Source: Vespula vulgaris
Lineage: Eukaryota; Arthropoda; Insecta; Hymenoptera; Vespidae
DNA: 64,000 nt
Assembly (NCBI RefSeq): GCF_905475345.1
Contig: NC_066591.1
Span: forward strand, 109,501-173,500
Direction: 5' to 3'
Of the stretch, positions 50,101 to 60,100 are shown one piece after another. How positions within the stretch are numbered: the stretch's first letter is position 1; the number at the start of each line of letters is the position of its first letter. The position numbers were made by a program, and so were the translations under genes. Below the pieces are notes generated by a model. That model did not search any database, was not told where the DNA came from, and saw only the letters and a program-made list of their open reading frames with translations.

Positions 50101-53100
50101 GGAAAAAAATAACTTCTCCGTAATATAAGTTACGAAGACGGTAGAAAAGTGAGTTGTAAAATAGAGAGACGGAAGGAATGTGCCGAGATCAGAGGCGCGG
50201 CGTAAGTACGTGTGCGCGCGTAATGATATACGCTTGCGGGCGAGTGGTAGTAATGCGAGGCGCGCAAGAATACGTAACAATTTTCGTCCCCTCGTCTTCC
50301 GTCGTCGCAAGCTCGGGTCATGGACCTCTGCTATCCCATTCGATTGCGCGTTTCCCGTTTCGTCTGCTGGTAAAAGACGAAGAAGACGAGCCGAAATCTC
50401 GATAATTCGCGGCTCGGTGACGCGGTCCCTCCTTCCGGGTTACGGCCCCGGATTTTTCAAACGATTACGAATTTTCTTATTTTCGCGACAATTTGAAATT
50501 GACGCGAGAAAATGGTCTTTGTCCGATAAGATAAGTCGTTGTCGACTTACCTTCGGATTCGTGGAGCTTCGAATTTCTACGAGGAATCTCGTTCTGGTGC
50601 CAACTTTGACCGCGAGGTCCGTCAATCTTCGAAGAAAAATCGGCGGTTCGCCTTCCTCGTAACTGGGCTCGTCGACGCGCAAATGAATTCTCCTGGTGGA
50701 TCCTTTTTCGAAAGGTTGCCCGATCTTCGTCGCTACCAGAGCATACTGGCCGGTGTCGTCCTTTTGCGACTGTTTCAACGTCAGTTGCACGATATTGCCC
50801 CTCATTTGCAACCGATACCGATTCGATGGCATCGGTCGATCGCCGCGTATGCTAAAGTAGGAAAAAGAAGGCATAAGTGAATAAACGAATAAATGAAAAC
50901 GAGGGTCTTCGCACGACGTTCGTATTTTAAAGCGATCGTAAAGAGTTCATTCGTCGCGCCGAAAACTTGACGTCTTTTCGTTTTATCGACAATTTATATT
51001 CGCGTCGCGAAAAACGTACTTCGAACGAGTGTCAACGGCAACACTTTCCACTCATAATTTTAGAGCGATGCGACAACAACTCGGTCGATGGCGAGTTGTT
51101 TGCGGATGCTAAAATTTCATGGAGATCTATGACCGAGTCTCGCTCGCTTCCCCAACGAAGAGGCAAAAAAAGAAATAGATTGGCACGGGCAGGTACGCGT
51201 CCGTGGTTTCTTATAACAGCGAACGAAATACCGCAGCATACTAGCGTAATGTTCTATCTGGTATTTAAACTTCCGCTCTGCTGCAAATGAATAAACAGTT
51301 TGGAAATGTTATGGTTCGACTCATCCACTGGCAATGGTTCTAATTCGAAAGCATCTCAATGCTCATACCTTAAATTCAGACGAAAGAAAGAGATCGATTA
51401 AAAATACTCACGGGATAAATTTAAATTCGTCAATTACGTTCGAGGGGAAATATTTCTTAATTAGTCACCGGACTAAAGTCTTTACGAGGAGTTCGATGAT
51501 CCCCGAATCGATGCGGGCTAGCGACATACGACCCTGACATTGCAGATGCAAATGAAAGAATGGCATCTTGTCAGAAAGGGACAAAAAACGGTCCCGAAAT
51601 TACGATCCTTTACAAACGAATAACCCGTTCGCCGTTCGGCGATAATCCTTGAACGTCCTGTTATTGAAATCTTATAATTAGCAGCTGTCAAAGCAGAACG
51701 GTAAATAAAGTGCATCGGTATTCGATCGAAGCAAAGCGTGCCTTTGACACATTTCAAACGACGCCGGCCTCGAAACCGGTCGTTATTTTAAGATTAACGA
51801 ATCCGTCTCGTCATCGAGCTCTTCGAAAGGAGAGATCGACGACAGCTAGAAGAAAAGGTAAAACGAAATAAGAGAAACAAGAGAAATTCGTCTAGCGCTC
51901 GAAGAATCGTATACGTATCCGCGTGCAACGAATACTCGATGGTCTTTTGCGTCAGTTCCGAACTATTGCACCACATATTTTCAACGGTGGTATTTCTAGA
52001 TCGCCAATGGATTTCGTTCGGACAGAATTATCTCGGCTCGATGAATTTGAGAAAATTGACCGGTTCGAGGCGGCGATGGGTAATAATAATCGGTAATAAT
52101 AATGATGGAGTAACCGGTTAAAGTGTTGTAAATGTACGCGCGGTTCGTTCTTTTTTCGTTGTTGTTCGCTTAAAAAGATGACGAAAATAGGGCAGTAGAT
52201 CAATGCCAAGACGAGGTGCGTTGGACCGTTCGTATGCTTGGAACGCGTTACCCCGACGCAAAGCGCTATCAATTTTTATTTAAAAACGAATAGAAAAATG
52301 TTCTAACGAGCTTTTTCCATAAAAACGAACGATTCCGGTGATCGTTCGGTATCTGTCGTCTGCACACGCGCGATCGGTTAAGAATCGTTACGAAACACCT
52401 AATCGGACTAGAATAGATAAAAACGGGGGATTCCGATATACGAAGTACTTAATATCGCCGAACAAGCGCGTGCGTAAGTAGAAAGAAATATATCCCCCGT
52501 GCCGTTTGACATTTCGCGCGGGCGCGTATTTATGTAAGTACTTGGCAGAACGTAAATTCTGCGATAAACGCTTTTGCACTCGTGATCGTGCGTCGACCGT
52601 AGCCTTACGAGATAAACAACGACATAATTAAAAGTTTAATATTTAGACTCGTGTGATCGATTAGGTGTTCATTTCGTGTCTCGTTTATGCAACATTATAT
52701 GCGATTATCATACCGGTATCCCGAGCCATCGGAGGAAGTTCCTCTGGCAGGTTTGCCATTACCATCGGCGCACTTACAACAATCGCTTCCCATTATCGAA
52801 CGTAGATTCGATCAGTTTTTAACCGAAAGCGCACCAGATTCATCCATCGAATTCGATGTTTTCACGATTTCACGATTTCAAGTCGTAAGACGCGCAAATA
52901 ACACCAGTTAACGTAACATAGTCGAAGGGAGAGCTCTTCCTCGAGATCTCTACGGACATCCTTTTCTATTTGAAAAGGCGATTTCGACGATAGCGTCTAA
53001 AGAAACCCTACTGGCATTCTTCGATATTTCGATCGACGCGACGACCCTGTGCTCCGCGAGTGTCATCGACATTTATAGAGATCTTAACAAAGACGTATGT

Positions 53101-53837
53101 TTTCGGAAAGTGTGAGATAAGACCGATCGTTGAAATTTACAAATTCACGAGTCGATGAGCGCGATGTTACGCGTGATAGAAATAAAGAGAAGAAAAAAAA
53201 GAGTATAATCGAAGCGAAGCAGGAAAAGGGTAAAATCGAGCGGAGGAGGGTGGCGCCGATCGCCGAGCGATCGAGCTATCGAAAATTTGTCGACGACAAC
53301 GCTGGTTTAGATTATCGAATGAGATCGATCGTAGATCCTCGAGGAGGAAAGATGTTAACGATTCTCTCCTTTTCGCTCGACGCTCGTCGATCGTCGCGAC
53401 GCTCCCTCGAAAGACTGATAGCGAGTTGGCAGCCGCGGATAGTCTCTACCCGATTTTCCACCTCCACGATTGCTTCCGTTTTGACTATATAGACTAGAGT
53501 AGGAGACTAGACGAATAAGTGGACACGTTTAGAGCGCCTCTTCCGTCATTTCGCGAAAATCTCGAGCTCGGTCGAATTTAGCTCGTGCCAAGTCGAAAGC
53601 GACATAATGGTTGGACGGTTACAATTAGAAAAGGGAGAAAGAAAAACAGACGGACGGATAGAAAGGGAAAAGCAAACGAATAAAGTAACAAAAATAGACG
53701 TTCTGAATGAAAAATACCGATAGGGGGGGGGGGAGACGAAAGAAACGAAGAGAAAAATTAGAAAAAAAAGCAAAAAATGACCTCATCGAACGTTCGTAAT
53801 CACCGTCGAATTTTCCCTCCGCGGAGACCCGATCGCG

Positions 53838-53873
<36 letters not shown>

Positions 53874-54920
53874 GCACAGCGAGATCGCGTGCGAATGGTC
53901 AGGGACCAAGATTCTTTCCATTCAACTTTTCCGATCGTCGCCATCTTTCGACACCTAAATCGAAGGAACGCGATGCGGCGATGGTTCATCCGTCACCCTT
54001 CTCGTCTTATTTAAGCTACGAGGCTGGATGAGATCATAACTGTGTTCTAGAAATAGGCGAAACGAAAAGTGAACACGCGAGTGAAATTCTTTGCCGTCTC
54101 GCAATTAGATAAAACTAGGATTTAGCGCAATTAGAGAAAAACTCGATAGCCCCGTCGGAGCACGGAGATACGAAACCGCCGAGATCTACGACCCTGGCAT
54201 TGGAACGCTCCCGCGAATATACGAGTATGTATAGTACCAAGGTATACGCAAAAGTGTCGCTCGTAGGATCGTACGACGAATATAATTCCGTTCTTCGCGA
54301 AAATTAAACGCGCGACGGACGAAAATAAACCGCGTTTGATCCTTGGCACGTTTCAAGGTTTTACATTAGAAATTAGGGCCAATAGTCCAGAACGAACGAT
54401 AACGATAGGAGCCGAGTCTTCACGTTCGATGGCTTCTTCCTCGAGGATACGAGGGACCTATAGCATTGAGATACAATAAACATCGGCTCGTTCACTTACA
54501 ACTCCAGCTGTAAATCGTCCGCATCGTCCGTCGATCTCAGTTTCAATTCAACGACGATATCCTCGCCGATGCGACCTTGCACCGCCAGGATTCGATCTTC
54601 CTCTTCCCATCGTGGTGATATTTGAATTCTCGACGTACCATCTGTAAAAAAAAAAATGCCGATTGTTGAAAAACACCTTACGTAAGAACACAGATATTTC
54701 TTGCGTTTGTCGTACGATCGATGAATCGACCGGAGATAACGCTCTCGGTGTTGCTTCGAAGAAATTCATTATTCGAGAACTACCTGATATTTTAAGACTC
54801 ACGTGCTCCGCAAAATAGTCTACGTGTGGCAGTACCTACGTGCAAAACTGTAGCATAAATATAGATACGTAGAGAGAAAGCATGATAAAAAGAGGAAGAG
54901 AGAGGAGGAAGAGAGGGGTG

Positions 54921-54972
<52 letters not shown>

Positions 54973-55449
54973 ATAAAACGAGACGTTCTCCAAATTTTAC
55001 GGTCGTATCTTCGCGAAAACTTGATTTTCCTTCCAAATTTCACGGTTGCGCGATCGTCTGCCGCGGAATTTTAGTCGCGAGCACCGACGGCACGCGAACC
55101 AAGCAACGACCATGTAAATAAATAAATGAAACTTTCGATAGCGATCGTCGCACGATTATTCGTCCTTTTCCGAATCTTCGTCGACTGCCGGTACGAGCTT
55201 TCACGGAAACTACGAGATTCGACGCGAAACGCAAAGCGCTCGCATTTATTTACAATCAGGTATTTGCCCGTGGATCATTGCCGGGTAAAATTAGATACTT
55301 GTATTTTGTAAATTTTTCCGAGCATTCCGGCGAAGCGTGACATCCTAGCGAGTTTCTCCGACTGTCCGAACGCAAGAAGCGTCGTACTCGAGTGTCGCGT
55401 AATATCGATTATCGAGGAAGAAATTATAGGTCTTACCTGTTAGAGTCAT
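12951..55449 (-). CDS. Strn-Mlck: Stretchin-Mlck, giant Ig/FN3/MLCK muscle protein
   Basis: A minus-strand gene of about 47 coding exons running from ATG 55449 to the stop at 12951-12953, roughly 8,400 residues if all exons are joined. Order: about 7 Ig domains, the 15-kb exon, about 4 Ig domains, FN3, about 10 Ig domains, FN3, a Ser/Thr kinase, a calmodulin-binding segment and an acidic tail. The kinase plus the RRKWQ/KTGNAIRALGRMA segment identifies a myosin light chain kinase. The two FN3 domains and titin-like size match Drosophila Stretchin-Mlck as I recall it. Obscurin/Unc-89 is excluded because there is no SH3, DH-PH or second kinase. Twitchin/projectin is excluded because there are no FN3 arrays. 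The first coding exon is only 13 bases (55437-55449), and an in-frame stop lies upstream of its ATG. Isoforms from internal promoters are likely but not provable here. One junction (near 28487) is unresolved. Confidence 0.9.
14471..15870 (-). CDS. Strn-Mlck: Strn-Mlck kinase domain and CaM-binding start (exons 41-45)
   Basis: Exons 15576-15870, 15357-15498, 14968-15167, 14742-14894 and 14471-14594, all in phase. The sequence carries every catalytic landmark: Gly loop GKGRYGVV, ATP-lysine in FAAKFV, alpha-C Glu in REEINIM, catalytic loop HLDLKPEN, DFG in LIDFGLA, and the activation-segment end GTPEFIPPEI. The HLD in place of HRD is the MLCK/titin-kinase family form. The last exon (HPWM ... LPTDKLKKFIVRRKWQ) is the beginning of the autoinhibitory/calmodulin-binding segment. 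The enzyme should phosphorylate myosin regulatory light chain in a Ca2+/calmodulin-dependent way, by family knowledge. Confidence 0.95.
16048..32021 (-). CDS. Strn-Mlck: Strn-Mlck C-terminal Ig/FN3 block (exons 13-40)
   Basis: Exons: 31667-32021, 31308-31556, 31066-31221, 30618-30946, 30346-30518, 30159-30255, 28332-about 28487, 28090-28253, 27774-27995, 27461-27714, 27200-27363, 26848-27118, 26472-26732, 26233-26365, 22715-22883, 22522-22567, 22305-22440, 22058-22214, 21559-21687, 21013-21360, 20682-20847, 20444-20597, 20241-20367, 19942-20142, 19674-19843, 18918-19613, 17937-18099 and 16048-16392. They encode about 14 I-set Ig domains (for example CTVLGHPEPRVYWRKDG ... DSGVYTCIAENIHG). One FN3 spans 27,774-28,253 (WGKAERRGPAPVIAYKVDAW; EYRFRVTPRNRYGWGES). 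A second FN3 at 16048-16392 (PPDPPTGTPSVTRSKNSVTI; YRFRVRGENIHGVGEPS) lies directly before the kinase, as in MLCKs. Exon 18918-19613 holds a long basic Ser/Pro-rich disordered insert between two Ig domains. Confidence 0.85.
16393..17936 (-). other. Strn-Mlck intron 39 (1.5 kb) before the FN3-kinase exons
   Basis: No exon is recognised between the Ig exon ending at 17937 and the FN3 exon starting at 16392. Its position just upstream of the FN3-kinase cassette makes it a candidate location for an alternative promoter for a short MLCK isoform. That is inference from Drosophila isoform diversity, not something seen in the sequence. Confidence 0.4.
18362..18400. repeat. Perfect 13-bp CG-rich inverted repeat
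   Basis: Arms 18362-18374 (ACGCGACGCGACG) and 18388-18400 are perfect reverse complements around a 13-base loop. It lies in a Strn-Mlck intron (18100-18917). Every few bases is a CpG, so it could form a very stable RNA hairpin or a cruciform. Confidence 0.85.
24966..25034. repeat. (GA)n-rich tract
   Basis: Interrupted GA dinucleotide repeats inside a Strn-Mlck intron. Simple sequence with no inferred function. Confidence 0.85.
26094..26157. repeat. (TC)n then (TCTA)n microsatellite
   Basis: About 64 bases of TC repeat ending in short TCTA units, 75 bases from the exon end at 26233 within the intron. On the sense (minus) strand it is a GA tract. Confidence 0.92.
28490..30158 (-). other. Strn-Mlck intron (about 1.7 kb)
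   Basis: This lies between the small exon 30159-30255 and the exon ending at 28332. The acceptor of the latter is uncertain; a phase-compatible AG near 28487 has a weak pyrimidine tract. A short extra exon could therefore lie in this interval. Confidence 0.4.
32135..47088 (-). CDS. Strn-Mlck: Strn-Mlck 15-kb exon (4,984 codons)
   Basis: One uninterrupted coding exon of 14,954 bases. The acceptor (tttttag) precedes 47088 and the donor GTAAGT follows 32135; phases fit both neighbours. Amino-terminal part (about 46,330-47,088): acidic/Ser-rich disordered segment with RPPRKK and many Ser/Glu. Next (about 36,420-46,330): degenerate helical repeats. Then (about 33,250-36,190): about 60 units of a 16-residue charged repeat. 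Last (32,135-33,250): Arg/Glu-rich helix followed by a Ser/Tyr-rich segment (SRSYSWRESLASSGRRS). There are no Ig domains in it. Within a gene whose other exons are 13-750 bases, this exon is an extreme outlier. Confidence 0.9.
33250..36190 (-). repeat. About 60 tandem 48-bp units (16-aa charged helix)
   Basis: On the coding (minus) strand the unit translates to AEKLKLEEEERRKKEE. Common variants are KLELEEEER, ERKSKEEAE, ERKNKEEAE, ERRRKEEAE and ERKKKEEAE. The regular array covers about 2.9 kb; the units nearest each end are more diverged (AEKPKLEEEERKEKENAE, SEKVKLEEEERKKME). Glu and Lys/Arg at i,i+4 spacing, with only Leu and Ala as apolar residues and a 16-residue period that does not match heptads, is the signature of a stable single alpha helix (ER/K type). 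A few units are 45 bases, always in frame. The opposite strand carries a long Ser/Phe-rich open frame that is a mirror of this composition and not a gene. Confidence 0.95.
36420..46330 (-). repeat. Degenerate amphipathic-helix repeats (about 3,300 aa)
   Basis: Protein-level repeat. A motif of the form P-L/I/V-x-x-L-x-x-x-I/L-x-x-I/V-E/Q recurs dozens of times at irregular spacing of about 35-65 residues. Examples are PIQALCEEVSSIE, DPVDEILTGLTRIE, LQPVRELRAKLATL, AEPVVELRASIAAIQ, VDPLQRLEKIF, VSPIRLLQESIATIE and IAKPLLELRNVAAMVIEE. Spacers are rich in Glu, Ser, Thr and Arg. The pattern suggests short amphipathic helices in tandem, a helical-bundle or beads-on-string array, rather than Ig folds or a PEVK spring. 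I do not recognise a named domain. Confidence 0.75.
47294..55449 (-). CDS. Strn-Mlck: Strn-Mlck N-terminal Ig block (coding exons 1-11)
   Basis: Exons: 55437-55449, 54500-54641, 50551-50851, 49834-50014, 49275-49750, 48979-49191, 48703-48885, 48408-48608, 48124-48260, 47711-48047 and 47294-47584. They encode about 758 residues with seven I-set Ig domains, each keeping a Cys-W-DxGxYxC pattern (for example VSLECKVVG, LRWFKD, GIYTCEADN). Domains 3, 5 and 7 share a near-identical opening: Y-K/R-x-P-x-F followed by a CKVxGxPxPxLxWxKD core. Exon 11 is an Ig-free linker with FDDRGEVSFSFDGKEVSVSL and an acidic helix (LTEEEALQIVEMYADQL), joined in phase to the giant exon. Most Ig domains are split by introns at varying positions. 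Confidence 0.88.
50852..54499 (-). other. Strn-Mlck large intron (3.6 kb)
   Basis: This separates the exon carrying the first half of Ig1 (54500-54641) from the second half (50551-50851). It contains GA microsatellites and an AT/GC-mixed filler. A plus-strand open stretch at 52687-53115 is interrupted by one stop codon. No Ig exon is seen, though an alternative first exon could be present. Confidence 0.45.
53840..53871. repeat. (GA)n microsatellite
   Basis: A GA dinucleotide tract of about 32 bases in the large 5' intron of Strn-Mlck. On the sense strand this is a TC tract. Confidence 0.9.
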
Positions 55450-55492
55450 TACGTTGAGCGTTACGAGGACCGGCTCGTCCTCGCATTGACAT
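54548..55492 (-). promoter_or_regulatory. Overlapping upstream ORF of Strn-Mlck
   Basis: In the leader, an ATG at 55492 (and a second in frame at 55486) opens a frame that differs from the main start at 55449. After splicing from 55437 to 54641 it continues for 49 codons and stops at 54548-54550. It thus overlaps the main coding frame by about 100 bases. Position -3 of the upstream ATG is G, a reasonable initiation context. Such overlapping uORFs normally reduce main-frame translation. This assumes the transcription start lies upstream of 55492. Confidence 0.5.
54920..54965. repeat. (GA)n microsatellite
   Basis: A GA tract of about 46 bases within the first Strn-Mlck intron (between 54641 and 55437). 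On the sense strand it is a TC tract. Confidence 0.9.
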
Positions 55493-57100
55493 CACTCGTT
55501 TATCGCGGAGGAACTACCTGTCCTCGGTCTCTCGGTCGAGTCGAACCACCGGCGCACCACCACCGCCACTGGCAGCATCGGCAACGGCAGAGCAACGGCA
55601 ACAGCAGTCGTCTCTCTTCTTCTCCTCTCGCACCGAACGTCTGCTGACCCGAGAGACGCAGCAAGCACACCCTACGCCACGAAATTCAACGGCAGGAGGC
55701 CCTGCTCCGATCTAAAATCGGAGACAGTACTCTCGGCTTCGTCGTTTTAACGAAACGCGCACATGCGCCGTACGTGGACCCCGCATCTCTCTGATGTAAC
55801 TTGCCAGTGGCGGCGCGGTCGCGGCCTTTCCTCCTTTCCCTGATCTCAACGCAACGTTCTGGTCTTTTTGTCTTTAACTTTGCCTGTATCCGCGTCGTTT
55901 CGCCGGTGTATCCGGGCTTTAGCGCTTTCCTCCAACTTCCCGTTCGAAAATGCTCCATTTTTCGTTTCACGAGACGTCTCGTTTACGAGTACCGGAGCTA
56001 CTCTTCGAAAATCCTTTCCACGACGACATAATCGTTGTACGCTGGTTCGATCGCTCGAAATATTTACTATTCTTCGCCTTTCTAACCAGTTATAACTCCA
56101 GCGTATTCGGTCTACCGAGCGTTCGTTTCGGCAAAAGAGAAACGAACGACTCTCGTCGACCGTTCCCTGGCGATCGAACCGTAGGTATTATTTTGGGCCC
56201 CAAATGTCCATAGCAATTTTAGAACGTTCGGACGTCGGGCTTGGAGTTCGCTAACGCGAATGACCGGGCGATTTATCGGATACCCAAAAGGAAGGAGCTG
56301 TGCCTCGTGAGACGCGAGATTTATGGCACGATTTCCTACCCGCTCTACGTAATGTAGCATAAAAATGTAATTTTACGATTTCGAACGATGGCATCGAATC
56401 GAGCTTCCCACGTACCAAGACGTTCCTAATGATCCAGGAACGTTCGTTCGATCGAAAAGGTTGGCGCAGGTTGAAGAAAGAAGCAACGAACGAAACGAGA
56501 GTACTTATGTACACGTTTATTGAAATTAAGGCGATAATAATATTAAGAATAAGTAACGATGGCGTCGACGTAAAAACAAACGTCGCAACAATAGAAGGAC
56601 TTTTTGTTTTATAAATTACATGTATCCTCTTATCCAGTAACAAGCTATATATACTCTTATCGAGACGTTTCCTCGTAAAGCACGGGTATGCAACAAATAA
56701 AATATAATTCCGTTGTGAGATAACGCGTTCGTCCTACGGGGTTCTCTTTCGTCGGAGTCAAGTTCGCTGCGCGACTGCAACGTCGTTGCTCGAAAGTTGG
56801 ACCAGAGAGCGAGTAACGTAAATAGGCGCGATTAACGCGTAGAAAAAGAGACTATCGTTCGTCGCTACGTAAACCGAGGGAGATAATAAAACGGATGGAT
56901 GGATGGATGGATAAATGGACAGAGGAAGAGAGAAACGATGAGTAATTCGAAGGAGCTAGATCTCTCCATTAGGTACGTACAAAATACTCTTTTAGCGCGC
57001 CACCTTTCATTCGATTTATGGGATAAACAATCCATCCCCGACTAAGAGATAAACGAAATGATCCTACGATCGCGATACCGCGAACGGTAATTCTAATTGG
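55450..57100. other. Strn-Mlck 5' leader/promoter and 3' flank of the upstream gene
   Basis: The left part (about 55450-55700) is GC-rich, contains CACCACCACCGCC-like triplets and probably holds the Strn-Mlck 5' UTR and promoter. The right part is the 3' UTR/downstream flank of the FN3/Ig membrane gene, with a short (GGAT)n tract near 56893-56911. I see no additional gene. Confidence 0.5.
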
Positions 57101-60100
57101 TCAGTGCTTGCGTTTGGACGACCACCAACGTCCCGATATACGCTCGCGAATGCCTTCTTGGATACGTCTGTAAAGAAGAAGAGCGATGAAGGGTATCGCC
57201 ATGGTCTCCTTCTTGAAGAGATAAACGTAAACGGCGGCCATGAGAAGCGTCAAGTCGGTTATATAGTTGACGGTAGACTTCACCGCGTTCCGAGCTTGAA
57301 GCGCAAGACGTTTGTCGCTGGCACGATCGGTCGGAAACGACTCCGGGTAATATTTATCGATATCCGATCGAGTTCTATTCCGAGCTCTGTACTTTTTGCT
57401 CTCCAAGGCTCTTTGCAAACGCTCGATCTTGAGTTCGGCCGGTGTCGTTGCCCTCTGCCTGTCTCGCGAGCTCGATCTCGAGGTGCCTTTTGCGTTACGC
57501 GCGCTTCGATCGACGGATCTCTCTCTGGCGAGTGCTCGCTCTTCCGAGGTTGTCCTCGATCCTGGCCGATCGTTCCTCTCCCGTGACGGAGCGCGTACTC
57601 TGGTCTTCGAAGAGGATCTCGAAGCGGTGCCTCTTTCGACGGAAACGTTCCTCGATCTAGAACTCGGCGAGCTTGTTCGCGAAGACGCTCTGCTCTCTCT
57701 CCTTTCTTTGAGCAACCTCGGGTCTCTGGAAGGGGTCGTGCCGCGCGATCCAACGCTATTCTTCCTTTTACCGATCGCTTCGCCAGCAGCGGACGCTTGC
57801 TCGCCCTCCCCAGCCTGTTTGATCGCCGTAACAGCGGATACTTTGTTCTTACTCGGTCCGTCGCTTCTTCGATCCTTCTCCGAAGAGGAGCCTCGACTCG
57901 AGCCCTCGTCCCGAACCCTGCCAGCCGCTACTGGATTATGACTCGACGAATGTTCGCGCACGATCTCGGTGTAATGGCTAACCACCGCCATTCTTGCTTC
58001 GACGTCGGCTTCGTTCGTCTCGTCCTCGGGCGTTGCCGAGCGCATTTTAGCTTGTATTCTGCGATTCTTAGCCGCCTCTCCGGCCGATAAGACGCTATCG
58101 GTGTCCGATTCCGACATGACCCCGGGTTTCATCGCGTCGTAGTACTCGCTCGTATCGTCCAAATTACGTCCGTTCGGATCGGACGCTTCCTCTTGTCTCA
58201 CCGGTGGTACCTTTCTTATCGGTTTCTCGGGCGGTACGACTTTGCCGAGCTCGTTTATTCGCGGAGTACCATCTTCCTTAGGCTTCTTCAGAATCGATTT
58301 CGGTTGAAGGTTCGTAGGCGACGAGGGTGATCGAACCCAAATCGATGGACTCGTCGAATCGTCCGTGATCGAAGGGTCGCCGTATTCGGAAAAGTGTGGC
58401 TTGTCGAAACTATCGAAGTGGGGGATAGGTCTACCTCTCGGATGATACGTGTCTTCCTCTTCCATGACTCGTCTCGCCAAGATTCTTTGCTTCAAATTTT
58501 TCAAATCCTCGCTGTCGGCGCTGCTTATCTCTTCGGACGATTCTTCCGACGTCTCGATACTCTCCTCCTCTTCCGCCCGCTCTTCCACCTGCTCTTCCTC
58601 TTTCTCTTCCCGCACTCGCTCGTCCCTTCGCTCTTGCTCTTCCGATGAGATCTGTATACATACGGACGCACAGTCGTTACCTTACGTTGTAATGAAAATA
58701 CCGGCATCGACCGATCTTGTTACTTTGTACAGGATGACTTTGAAAAAGCACGACTTTTTTTATTTTTTTGGGGAAAGACATTCTTCGTACGAACGTAGGA
58801 CGCTCGAAAGTTCGTCGATTCGTTTCAAAGTCACGCCGTACAGTTTTATAGCGCATAACAGAGCGAAACGGACACACCTCTCGAAACGGAGAAATCGTCC
58901 GATTGGTGGAATCGTCGGCTCCCAAGCCTATCGATTTCTCTACCAAAGTTTCCTCGAGCAAAGGCACGTTGGTTTCGTGCCATCTGCGCAGACGTTCGGC
59001 TCCCTCCTCGTCGCTGCTCCTCCTCCAAGGCCTTGCGGTAATGGTTTCCTCCTCGGTAGGTAGATTTGGATCGGATCTAGCCTCGACGTCCGGTAACAGC
59101 GACGGAGAGAAAAGCTTCGTAGGTTTGTAGACCCCCTCGACCTGGCCCTCGCTCAATCTTCTGCGAGCTTTCTTGGCTTGCCAAGAGGAGATCAGGTTCT
59201 GCGTGGCTCCACCGGAGTTGGACAACTTTCTTCGAAGAGACGGCGCTTTTGCGGTTTTCAGAGCTCCTCCCATCTCGAAGTCCTGTCTCGCGATAGAAGC
59301 CAGTTCTCCGGTTTTTCTCTCCAACGCTTCCTTTCTCCTCGCGCTTTCCGACTCTTTCTCGGCCTCCATCGCTTTATAGAAACGTTCCATGGCACGTTCG
59401 TGTAACATTTCCGTAGAGCTGACCGCCTCGCGCAGTATCTCTATCGCTTCGTGCTCTTTACTGAATAATTCGGGAAGAGACAGAGACATCGGCGGCGGTA
59501 CCAAATCCTCCTCGTCCTCCATCACCTCCGTCGTACCTCGTTTCGATCCTAAAAGAAATACATCCGCCAAGTGGCATGTACGAGCGAAACGAAGATCAAG
59601 TAGCTTCGCGAACGGTTAAGATTTCGATGTTACGCGGATTACGGTTTATCTCGTTAAATCTTTACCCGTCGAGCCTGATCCTTTATCATCCTCCTTGTTC
59701 TCGATTTCGTCCTTCGGATATAGGACCAACATGAATTCCGAACTACCGTGTAGCATGTCGTTGTTCTCTCTAGGCGATGCCGCCAATTGCGTCGCATCGA
59801 GCTCGTCGCTCAAACCGTTTTGCTTCTTCAAGATCGATATGGGTCGGAGGAGCGGAGAACGCGACCCATTTCCCCCTTCCCCTGAATTCTCTCGGGTTTG
59901 AGACAACGAAAGAGGAGACGAGCTTCCTTCTCTCGATCGCGACGAAGAACGGCCGATCGGAGGATCGGTCTTGGGCGATGGCGAGACCGTTACGACGGCG
60001 GACGTCGGCGACGTCGGTCTTCCTTTCGTTTCAGCGGCAGCTGAAACTGTCGGGGACGTTGGGTCTCTCTTTTCAGTCTCCGAGCCTTCCTAAAATAATC

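Noticed and set aside
12951..55449. Identification of the giant gene as obscurin/Unc-89 or twitchin/projectin
   Set aside because: There is no SH3, RhoGEF-PH or second kinase (Unc-89), and no repeated FN3-FN3-Ig super-repeats (twitchin). The single MLCK-type kinase with RRKWQ/KTGNAIRALGRMA and two FN3 domains fits Stretchin-Mlck.
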